Source: JBEIVB01 sp040374085
GTDB taxonomy: Bacteria; Bacteroidota; Bacteroidia; UBA4408
Direction: 5' to 3'
Assembly (NCBI GenBank): GCA_040374085.1
Contig: JBEIVB010000080.1
Location: 1 to 11,169, forward strand
DNA: 11,169 nucleotides
Positions 1-6,918 of this stretch are shown here, piece after piece. Below the pieces are notes generated by a model. The model ran no database searches and had not been told where the DNA came from. It saw only the letters and a program-made list of their open reading frames with translations. How positions within the stretch are numbered: the stretch's first letter is position 1; each line of letters starts with the position of its first letter. Both the position numbers and the translations under genes were made by a program.

Positions 1-1638
1 AGGCAAATGGGCTTAGATGAATCTGCCCAGCCTCAGGGATTGGTGGTGTGTTCTTTGGGCGATGCTTCGGTAACGGAGGGAGAAGTGGCAGAAGCTTTTC
101 AAATGGCGGTGCTCAAGAAGCTGCCCATTGTGTATTTGGTTCAGGATAATGAATGGGATATTTCTGCACATGCCCGGGAAATACGCGCCCAGGATGCGGC
201 AGACTACGCTTCAGGCTTTAAGGGCCTTAACGTTCGGAAAGTAGATGGCACCGATTTTCGAAAAAGCTACGAGGTTGTTTCCGAGGTTTTCTCTGCGATT
301 CGAAAAGGAGATGGCCCTTTTCTGCTGCATGCCACCGTGCCCTTGCTTAACCACCACACCAGTGGGGTGCGCAAGGAGTGGTACCGCGATGATTTGGAGG
401 CTGCACAGGAACGCGATCCCTTGGTGGTTCTTCGCCGCCAGCTGTTGGCCGAAGGAGTAGCGGCCCGAGAGTTGCAACGCATAGAGGATGCCGCATCGCT
501 GCAGGTGCTCAAAGATTATTCTGAGGCTCTCGCAGCCGCCGATCCCGAGCCGGAAGATCTCTATCTTCATGCCTACGCACCTACGCCTGTTGTGGAAGAA
601 AAAGGCATCCGAAGTCCCGAAGGAAAGGAGCGCACCGTAATGGTAGATTCGGCTTTGTTTGCCATCCGTGAAATCATGGAAGGGAATCCGGAGTGTCTGC
701 TTTATGGCCAGGATGTGGGTCGGCGTTTGGGAGGGGTATTTCGCGAAGCAGCCACATTGGCTCAGCAATTTGGCGATCACCGCGTTTTCAATACCCCCAT
801 TCAGGAGGCCTTCATCATTGGCAGCACCGTTGGCATGAGTGCTGTAGGGCTTAAGCCCATCGTTGAGGTACAATTTGCAGATTATATTTGGCCGGGCCTC
901 AACCAGTTGTTTACCGAAGTAAGTCGTTCATGCTATTTGAGCAACGGCAAGTGGCCGGTAAGCTGCATTGTACGTGTACCCATTGGTGCTTATGGTTCCG
1001 GCGGGCCATATCACAGTTCTAGTGTGGAGTCTGTACTCTGCAACATTCGGGGAATAAAAGTGGCCTACCCTTCAACAGGGGCTGATTTAAAAGGACTTAT
1101 GAAATCGGCTTTCCTCGATCCAAATCCTGTGGTGATGTTGGAGCACAAAGGTTTGTATTGGAGCAAGATTAAGGGCACGGAGGAGGCCCGAACCGTGGAG
1201 CCCGACGAGGATTATGTGCTTCCATTCGGGAAAGGGCGTTTGCTTTTGGAAGCCGCTGCAGATGCAGATCAAGCCGTAACCGTAATTACTTACGGCATGG
1301 GTGTGTATTGGGCCACCAATGCTGCACGGCGTTTCCCCGGCAAGGTTACGGTGGTTGATTTGCGGACCTTGGTTCCTTTGGATGAAACCTTGGTTTTTGA
1401 ATCGGTTCGAGCTACCGGAAAGTGCCTGGTCATTACCGAAGAACCCGTTCCCAATGGCTTCGGTCAGGCACTTGCAGGCCTTATTTCTGAGCACTGTTTT
1501 ACCTATTTGGATGCTCCGGTTGGAGTAATCGGCTCGGAGAATCTTCCGGCCATTCCTCTAAATGCAACCCTGGAGGCACACATGCTTCCAAACGAAGAGA
1601 AGGTTGCTCAACGCATTCAATCCCTCATGAATTTCTGA
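1..1638 (+). CDS. 2-oxoacid dehydrogenase E1, fused alpha and beta subunits (5' partial)
   Basis: This is the thiamine-diphosphate-dependent E1 component that decarboxylates a 2-oxo acid and passes the acyl group to the lipoyl E2. The reading frame is open from base 1, so the N-terminus lies outside the window; fused E1 proteins usually have about 650-690 residues and 545 codons are seen. The alpha part shows the ThDP/Mg motif, GDASVTEG (58-81) through QDN (142-150), and the phosphorylation-loop-like HHTSGVRKEWYRDD near 350-393. A linker at about 540-630 leads to the beta part, with MVDSALFAIREI and the TPIQEAFIIG motif whose Glu codon is 805-807 (expected catalytic or cofactor-activating Glu). 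The transketolase C-terminal domain follows from about 1210 to the end. In Bacteroidota such fusions are usually annotated as branched-chain 2-oxoacid dehydrogenase E1; pyruvate or another substrate cannot be excluded. The next gene starts one base after the stop. Confidence 0.93.
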   Translation, partial: RQMGLDESAQPQGLVVCSLGDASVTEGEVAEAFQMAVLKKLPIVYLVQDNEWDISAHAREIRAQDAADYASGFKGLNVRKVDGTDFRKSYEVVSEVFSAIRKGDGPFLLHATVPLLNHHTSGVRKEWYRDDLEAAQERDPLVVLRRQLLAEGVAARELQRIEDAASLQVLKDYSEALAAADPEPEDLYLHAYAPTPVVEEKGIRSPEGKERTVMVDSALFAIREIMEGNPECLLYGQDVGRRLGGVFREAATLAQQFGDHRVFNTPIQEAFIIGSTVGMSAVGLKPIVEVQFADYIWPGLNQLFTEVSRSCYLSNGKWPVSCIVRVPIGAYGSGGPYHSSSVESVLCNIRGIKVAYPSTGADLKGLMKSAFLDPNPVVMLEHKGLYWSKIKGTEEARTVEPDEDYVLPFGKGRLLLEAAADADQAVTVITYGMGVYWATNAARRFPGKVTVVDLRTLVPLDETLVFESVRATGKCLVITEEPVPNGFGQALAGLISEHCFTYLDAPVGVIGSENLPAIPLNATLEAHMLPNEEKVAQRIQSLMNF

Positions 1639-1639
1639 T

Positions 1640-2032
1640 ATGGGTCGGCGTATTTTTATTACTATTATATTGTTGCTGGCTATCCAACCATGCCTGCATG
1701 CCCAATACGTTGCTCGTATTTTTAACCTGAACACCAAGCGGTACATCACCCTGCAAAAGGGCGAAAAATTCTACTATCAGGTGAAAGGGTCAAAGAACAG
1801 CTTGCATGCCACGTATCAGGGTTCTACTCAGGATGCCTTGCTTTTCGACGGTAAAAAGGTTGAACCAGATCAACTCAGTTGGCTCAGTCGCTACTACTTT
1901 AAGAATAGTTTGTTTTCCAAGTGGCGCCAGAACTCCACCGTTGATCTTAAGGTTCTACCCAAGCCAAGCTATGACTTAGAGGAAAAATATGTTCTTGATA
2001 TTATTCCAGATACAGTTGCGCTGAAGCATTAG
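1640..2032 (+). CDS. Small exported protein of unknown function
   Basis: I do not recognise a named family for this 130-residue protein. The N-terminus is a clear Sec signal peptide: MGRR, a hydrophobic run (IFITIILLLAI), then CLHA-QY with likely cleavage after residue 21. The alternative, a lipoprotein with Cys18, lacks a good lipobox. The mature part is about 109 residues, basic and rich in aromatic and beta-forming residues. The stretch YITLQKGEKFYYQVKG, then ALLFDGKKVEPDQLSWL, has the alternation expected of a small beta-barrel or SH3-like fold; that is inference only. The ATG lies one base after the E1 stop and the PAP2 gene starts 18 bases downstream. Translation is therefore probably coupled to the operon, and the protein may act in the envelope together with its two downstream neighbours. 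Confidence 0.75.
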   Translation: MGRRIFITIILLLAIQPCLHAQYVARIFNLNTKRYITLQKGEKFYYQVKGSKNSLHATYQGSTQDALLFDGKKVEPDQLSWLSRYYFKNSLFSKWRQNSTVDLKVLPKPSYDLEEKYVLDIIPDTVALKH

Positions 2033-2050
2033 TCTGTTTCCCAAACATTT

Positions 2051-2938
2051 ATGCCTCGATTTATTGCTTTTCTGTTTTTTATATTCAATTTTTCCATGCT
2101 TTCTGCTCATGGCATCGGGCATGGCCTCGGCTATCGCTGCGGCGACAGTTTAAGTGCAATAGGCCACCTCAAGAAAATGGTTCCCGAAACGGCTGTTCGC
2201 ATAGGTCAGCAAGCGCTTGCACCTTTTTCATGGAGTGCAGGGCAGTGGTTGATTGCCGGCGCAGCACTAGGTACCTCCTCTGCCTCCATCGCCATTGATC
2301 CATGGTTCGATCGTCAAGTCAAAAACATCAACGAAAGGCATCCTGCGTATGAACGGTTTTCAGCGGTTTTCACCGATATGGGCGATGTTTATGGAGTAGG
2401 AGCGGTAGCTGCTTTTTGGACGGTAGGCATGCTGTTTGGGAAACCGAGGGCCATCGAGACCGGCGTCTTGGTTGCAGAAGCGGTTGCATGCACCGGATTG
2501 TGGATTCGCGCTGGCAAAATGCTAACAGGAAGAGAGCGCCCCAGCTCTGCCTATATTTCGGGGGTGCAAGGAGGCATTTGGTATGGTCCTAATCCGGGCT
2601 GGAAAGCCATGTTTGGCGATGCTCGTTACGATGCCTTCCCATCCGGACACACCGGAACTGCATTCGCCATTGCCTCTGTGTTCGCCCATCAGTACCAAAG
2701 CGATCGCCCCTGGGTTGCATGGGTAGCATATCCTGCAGCAGCACTGGTTGGGTTTACCCGAACCACGTTGCACAAGCATTGGATATCCGATGTATTGTTG
2801 GGTGCTGCAACAGGTTTCTTTATCGGGCGGCATGTTGTGAAACAGCACATGCACGATCATCATAAGCAACAATTCTGGTCTTTTTCCCCAGTGTTTGGGA
2901 ATGGTACCTTTCAACTTGCGGGAGTATGTACTTGGTGA
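2051..2938 (+). CDS. PAP2-family membrane phosphatase
   Basis: This is a 295-residue member of the PAP2 (type 2 phosphatidic acid phosphatase) superfamily, which removes phosphate from lipid phosphates or diphosphates at the periplasmic face of a membrane. All three signature motifs are intact: K-x6-RP (Lys156, Arg163, Pro164), PSGH (residues 197-200, His200) and R-x5-H-x3-D (Arg237, His243, Asp247). The His200/His243/Asp247 set is the expected catalytic apparatus. The N-terminus is hydrophobic (FIAFLFFIFNFSMLSA) and may be a signal peptide or first membrane segment. Further hydrophobic stretches lie around residues 66-82, 116-133 and 222-262. The substrate cannot be read from sequence; undecaprenyl pyrophosphate, phosphatidylglycerophosphate and lipid A phosphate are all handled by relatives. 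The C-terminus carries a His-rich tail (HMHDHH). The gene overlaps the next by 13 bases. Confidence 0.92.
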   Translation: MPRFIAFLFFIFNFSMLSAHGIGHGLGYRCGDSLSAIGHLKKMVPETAVRIGQQALAPFSWSAGQWLIAGAALGTSSASIAIDPWFDRQVKNINERHPAYERFSAVFTDMGDVYGVGAVAAFWTVGMLFGKPRAIETGVLVAEAVACTGLWIRAGKMLTGRERPSSAYISGVQGGIWYGPNPGWKAMFGDARYDAFPSGHTGTAFAIASVFAHQYQSDRPWVAWVAYPAAALVGFTRTTLHKHWISDVLLGAATGFFIGRHVVKQHMHDHHKQQFWSFSPVFGNGTFQLAGVCTW

Positions 2939-5448
2939 GGCTTAGGATTTTGATCGTACTCTTGACTGCAGTTTTCTCTGCAGCGGATGGGCAAACCACA
3001 GAGGTAAGCGGGCGTATTATTGATTACACAACCAAAGAGACCCTCCCTTTCGCAAACGTTTTTTTTAAAGGCTCGTTAAGGGGCGTAGTTGCCAACGACA
3101 GCGGGTATTTTTTTATTCGAACCACCATTCGAACCGATAGTCTAATGGTTATGATGTTGGGATACAATACAGAGAGAATAAAAATAAAACGAGGTAGGTC
3201 TCAAAAAATTGTAGTGGAGATGAAACCCGGTTTGTTGTTGAAAGGAATTGAGGTGAAGAGCGGAGAAAATCCGGCCGTAACGCTCATGCGAAAGGTGATT
3301 GCAAAAAAGTACGATTACCATAGAAATCGCATCGATGCCTACTCTGCTCAGGTTTATACCAAACTTCAGGTAGATGTAAACAACGTTACAGATTGGTGGA
3401 AACGGAGACGATTCTTTCGGCCCGTAGCCGCGTTCTTCAATCGCTTGGATAGCTTGAATGGTCCCGATGAAAAAGCACACATGCCCATCTACTTGGCTGA
3501 AAATCTGGAGGATGTTGTGTTTGATTTGAAGAAGAAGACAAAGCAGCAAAAGGTCAATGGCATAAACGTAAACTTCGTAGGAAAACAACTTGCCGATCTG
3601 GCCGAGGAATTGTCCAGCAGTGATCTTCAGGATTATTACTTTCTCGATAACTACATCATGTTTCTACGCAAGGGCATACTTTCTCCTTTGGCCGACGGTG
3701 CATTGCTGTTTTATCGGTTTCAAATGTCGGATACCACCTGGGAAAATGGCCACCGAGTGTTTAAGATTGTGGTTCATCCGAGAAACGATCGAGACTTAGT
3801 TTTTACGGGGAACATCTGGATTCAAGATACGGCCTTCAAGTTGTTGAGGGTTGATTTGCAGCTCCCCTCCACCGCCAACATTAACCTAGTAGAAAGCCTC
3901 ACCATGCAGCAGTCCTACACAACTGTTGCGGGTAGTGAGGCCTTGGTTTCTGAGAAGTTGGATTTAACCGTTGGGTTTTATGCTGTTTCATCTAGGCTTT
4001 TTGGAGCGATTTTGAAGACGCATATTTTCGCGGTTAAGCCCAAATTGACAACAATAGAAAAAGACCTAGATCCAAAGGAGAAGGTGCAGTTCGATGAAAA
4101 TGTTCTTCAACGCGATGCTAACTTTTGGAAGCAATCTCGCCCAACTCCTTTTTCTGAAGAAGAGGAGGACGCGATTGGCTTTATAGACACCCTCAGCAAC
4201 CTTCCTGCGCTGAAGTTTCTCCTCAACACTGCAGTTTTCATCGGCAGTGGGCATAAACCTTTTGGCCCGATTGAGCTGGGTACTCTCCAAACATTATATA
4301 TGCGTAATGCTGTAGAAGGCCAGAGGGTTCGTCTTTCGTTTCGAACCAATCGGTTTTTCAGCAATCGATGGATTTTTAGGGGATACGGTGCTTATGGTTT
4401 TCTCGATAAGCGATTTAAGTACAATATTCAGGCGGAATATATTATTACCCGAAGACCTTGGATAAAGCTGGGTATCCAGAGGCGCGAAGACAACGATCAG
4501 TTGGGATTGGTATATCCTTTTTCGCGTCCTATTGCTTTAGGGGCAAGTGCGGGCAGCTTATACAACATTGCCTCTCAAATTGGTTCGCTTACCAAGTTCA
4601 TGTTCAATCAAGAGAACCGTATATGGGCAGATGCTGACCTCTTTCGTGGAGTTGGCATGCGTGTGGTTTTTCAACGCACGCGGAGCATACCGTTGTTTCA
4701 ACCGGAGAATGCCACGCCCCGGCAGCGTTTATACAGTCGTGGTTTTCGGAATACAGAAGCACGTTTGGAAGTTCGCTATGCACCTGATGAGCGTTATGTT
4801 CAAAATGGCAACGAAAGGGTGGGGCTTAACAACATGCGCTTGCCCGTATGGACCCTTCAATGGGTTCATGCTTTTCCCGGATTTATGGGAGGACAAATCC
4901 GGTACGATAAAATTACCCTTGGAATGAACTACCGCATTCAGGCAGGTCCCTGGGGAATGAGCGAGCTCCAAACAACCGCAAGTCAAATCTTCGGTTCTGT
5001 TCCTTTTCCCTTGCTTGATGTTCCGCGCGGCAACGAGACATCATTCTTTTCTGCCGGTATTTTCAACACCATGAATTTCTTTGAATTTCTAACCGATCGC
5101 TTTGTTTCGGTAAACTATCAGCATCATTTCATGGGGCTGTTTTTCAATCGGCTACCCCTAATCAAACGCTTGAGGTTGCGCGAAGTGGTTTCCCTAAATG
5201 CCCTCTGGGGAGATTTATCAACCGCCAATCTGCCTGAAGTTCCGGTGAATACGTTTACCATACCTAACCGTAAGCCTTTTGCTGAGGTGGGCATTGGGAT
5301 AGAAAACATTGCGTGGTTGTTGCGCGTGGATTTGTTTTATCGCCTTACTTATGTTGATGCGAACTATGTATCGGATTTTGAACGCCGAAACCCTACGCAT
5401 CCGGTTGCTCCTTGGCAGATCAAGTTCTCTCTGGGCTTCCGATTGTGA
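2926..5448 (+). CDS. DUF5686 outer-membrane protein with carboxypeptidase-regulatory-like domain
   Basis: This 840-residue protein has the architecture of the Bacteroidota DUF5686 family. A signal peptide (about residues 1-22, ending ADGQ) is followed by a CarboxypepD_reg-like/CNA-B beta-sandwich at about 26-100 (VSGRIIDYTTKETLPFANVF ... DSGYFFI). The family's ENPAVTLMRKVIAKK segment lies near 114-128, then a mixed periplasmic region. From about residue 445 to the end there is aromatic-rich alternating sequence typical of an outer-membrane beta-barrel, finishing in SLGFRL. The family resembles TonB-dependent receptors in its N-terminal domain but lacks a recognisable plug, and its function is not established. 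The ATG at 2926 overlaps the PAP2 gene by 13 bases; GGGAG (2920-2924) is only one base upstream, and in-frame TTG (2932) or GTG (2935) would be alternative starts with better spacing. Co-expression with PAP2 suggests an envelope role. Confidence 0.9.
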   Translation: MYLVRLRILIVLLTAVFSAADGQTTEVSGRIIDYTTKETLPFANVFFKGSLRGVVANDSGYFFIRTTIRTDSLMVMMLGYNTERIKIKRGRSQKIVVEMKPGLLLKGIEVKSGENPAVTLMRKVIAKKYDYHRNRIDAYSAQVYTKLQVDVNNVTDWWKRRRFFRPVAAFFNRLDSLNGPDEKAHMPIYLAENLEDVVFDLKKKTKQQKVNGINVNFVGKQLADLAEELSSSDLQDYYFLDNYIMFLRKGILSPLADGALLFYRFQMSDTTWENGHRVFKIVVHPRNDRDLVFTGNIWIQDTAFKLLRVDLQLPSTANINLVESLTMQQSYTTVAGSEALVSEKLDLTVGFYAVSSRLFGAILKTHIFAVKPKLTTIEKDLDPKEKVQFDENVLQRDANFWKQSRPTPFSEEEEDAIGFIDTLSNLPALKFLLNTAVFIGSGHKPFGPIELGTLQTLYMRNAVEGQRVRLSFRTNRFFSNRWIFRGYGAYGFLDKRFKYNIQAEYIITRRPWIKLGIQRREDNDQLGLVYPFSRPIALGASAGSLYNIASQIGSLTKFMFNQENRIWADADLFRGVGMRVVFQRTRSIPLFQPENATPRQRLYSRGFRNTEARLEVRYAPDERYVQNGNERVGLNNMRLPVWTLQWVHAFPGFMGGQIRYDKITLGMNYRIQAGPWGMSELQTTASQIFGSVPFPLLDVPRGNETSFFSAGIFNTMNFFEFLTDRFVSVNYQHHFMGLFFNRLPLIKRLRLREVVSLNALWGDLSTANLPEVPVNTFTIPNRKPFAEVGIGIENIAWLLRVDLFYRLTYVDANYVSDFERRNPTHPVAPWQIKFSLGFRL

Positions 5449-5522
5449 TGGATTTGGACACCAATTGCCAATAGCCATTGCCCGTGTGATCTCCTCCCCT
5501 TACTAAATTGAAAACATAGTTT

Positions 5523-6914
5523 ATGGGCTTTATTATGCGAATGGGAATTCCAACGGTCAACAAGAGATTCTCTCAGATGAATGGGTCAGCATCTTTCGGC
5601 TTATTATTCAACAAACTATGGGTATCGCTTTTTGTGCTCATCGGACAATTTTCCTTTGTTGGTTTTGCTTCCGAAAAGCCCATCTGGTTTTCGAGTCGCC
5701 ATGGTCAAGTTTCAGCCATAAAAGTTGCGAGAGGAAGGAACTCGCGTTCGTGGATACAGCTTCAGTTTACCGACACCCTGTCTGGACCGGGTTACCAAAT
5801 GACGGCCGGTAGATTTACGCAAACCGCATGGTTTCTGTTGGATTCTGCAGGAAAGGTGTCCAAGGCCTTTCATTATCCATCTGCTGGTGATCAGCAATCT
5901 GGCGATGTTGCGTTGGGCAGCGATGGTTCCATGGTTTCGGTTGGCGCTTTTCTAGCAGAGACGCCTTGGCATCTCCCCAAGGGCAGTTTGCTTGGCCACG
6001 GTGCACTTGATGCGTGGCTCATGCGCTTTCAACCGAATGGTGAGTTAGAGTGGGGCATGGCAGCAGGTGGATTCAACAACGATGTGGCTTTAGCAACCTG
6101 GGTTAGCGAAAATGGCCACCTGTGGTTGGCCGGTATGGGCAACACATTGGCGTTCGACAATCAACAAATCTTGGCGGGGCAAACCGGCGCATTGGTAGCC
6201 AGCTTCAGCTCAAAAGCCCGGGTTAGGTGGGCACGGGGTTTTCCGGCTTCTGTGTTTGCTGCTTTCCATGATGTTTGGGTAGATTCAATCGGCAGAACCG
6301 TAGCGGTGGGTCAGTTTATGGGCGATTGGGTTGTGGAAAGCGATACGTTAAGGGGTGGCGCATTTGCTCAGCCTTGTATGGTTGTGTTGAATGATGAAGG
6401 AAAGATTATAAAAAGCCAACGTATTTTGTGTACGGGTGATGCTGTTTTAGAACAGGTCAATGGAGCAGGAGATGCCGGATACGCTTTAGCCGGTCAATAT
6501 CAAGGGACCCTTATTTCCGGATCCGACACCTTAGTGGGTGAGGAGGGTGTTTTTCGTCCTTTTGTTTGGTGGCTGAACGCAAGATTTTCCGGTTATGGGC
6601 TTATGTCTTTGCCCTCTGGGGCCATGCAGGGGGCCCCTGCTTTATACCGGGCAAACAGAGGAGGCGTATGGTTGGGTTATGTTGCCGCCTCCGCATCAAA
6701 GGATGAAGCTGCTTCTACCATTCGAATTCAACATTACTACAGTCCCCAAAAAGCAGGCGCAGCGGCGGAGTTTGCAATTCCTTATGCTACGCGCGTTGCC
6801 GGCATACAAACCACCGAGGCCGGAACGCTTTTGGTTTGGGGCGAGGCTTCCGATGGATCGATCGAAGGAAGAACCCGTTGTTGGATTGAGGAGATTCCGA
6901 TGCCCCGTCCTTAG
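5523..6914 (+). CDS. Secreted repeat protein, probable beta-propeller
   Basis: The protein has up to 463 residues. Several in-frame ATGs exist (5523, 5535, 5541, 5577). Starting at 5577 gives the cleanest signal peptide, with a hydrophobic core LWVSLFVLIGQFSFVGFA and cleavage near AS-EKP, so the true start is uncertain. The mature part holds about five degenerate repeats of around 60 residues (approximately residues 116-177, 178-236, 237-297, 298-358 and 359 onward). Each shows a pattern of gD-A--sdG---v-G-f, then a strand around a g-L-G segment, then an aspartate/aromatic strand ending near G-lew or a related turn. This resembles SBBP/delta-60-type propeller blades common in exported Bacteroidota proteins. 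No C-terminal type IX sorting domain is visible; it ends IPMPRP. No enzymatic motif is seen. It lies 74 bases after the DUF5686 gene and its stop interlocks with the stop of ccmF. Confidence 0.75.
   Translation: MGFIMRMGIPTVNKRFSQMNGSASFGLLFNKLWVSLFVLIGQFSFVGFASEKPIWFSSRHGQVSAIKVARGRNSRSWIQLQFTDTLSGPGYQMTAGRFTQTAWFLLDSAGKVSKAFHYPSAGDQQSGDVALGSDGSMVSVGAFLAETPWHLPKGSLLGHGALDAWLMRFQPNGELEWGMAAGGFNNDVALATWVSENGHLWLAGMGNTLAFDNQQILAGQTGALVASFSSKARVRWARGFPASVFAAFHDVWVDSIGRTVAVGQFMGDWVVESDTLRGGAFAQPCMVVLNDEGKIIKSQRILCTGDAVLEQVNGAGDAGYALAGQYQGTLISGSDTLVGEEGVFRPFVWWLNARFSGYGLMSLPSGAMQGAPALYRANRGGVWLGYVAASASKDEAASTIRIQHYYSPQKAGAAAEFAIPYATRVAGIQTTEAGTLLVWGEASDGSIEGRTRCWIEEIPMPRP
5868..6596 (+). repeat. 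Degenerate ~60-residue protein repeats (about four consecutive units)
   Basis: Within the secreted 463-residue protein, residues about 116-358 divide into four units of roughly 60 residues. Landmarks are DVALGSDGSMVSVGAF, DVALATWVSENGHLWLAG, HDVWVDSIGRTVAVGQF and QVNGAGDAGYALAGQY, spaced 58-64 residues apart. The similarity is at the amino-acid pattern level, not the DNA level. Boundaries are approximate and were judged by eye. Confidence 0.6.
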
Positions 6915-6918
6915 GACG
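6906..6918. repeat. 13-base perfect dyad spanning both convergent stop codons
   Basis: The sequence CGTCCTTAGGACG has six-base complementary arms around a single central T (6912). The plus-strand stop TAG (6912-6914) and the minus-strand ccmF stop TAA (complement of 6911-6913) both sit in its centre. As RNA it could form a short five-base-pair stem with a three-base loop from either strand. No adjacent T-run follows on either strand, so it does not look like a standard intrinsic terminator. It could still stall or mark the 3' ends of both transcripts. Confidence 0.5.

Noticed and set aside
211..873. A 220-codon open frame on the minus strand opposite the E1 gene
   Set aside because: It is antisense to a fully conserved E1 region, and its product shows no recognisable domain or start context.
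2926..5448. TonB-dependent receptor (SusC-like) identity for the 840-residue protein
   Set aside because: It has the carboxypeptidase-regulatory-like N-terminal domain but no visible plug domain or TonB box, and the ENPAVTLMRK segment plus the C-terminal barrel pattern fit DUF5686 better.
5449..5522. A promoter or terminator in the gap before the repeat protein gene
   Set aside because: No full TAnnTTTG box with an upstream TTTG at normal spacing and no stem followed by a T-run could be found. Only a six-base direct repeat ATTGCC (5464-5469, 5477-5482) is visible, which is too short to support a site.
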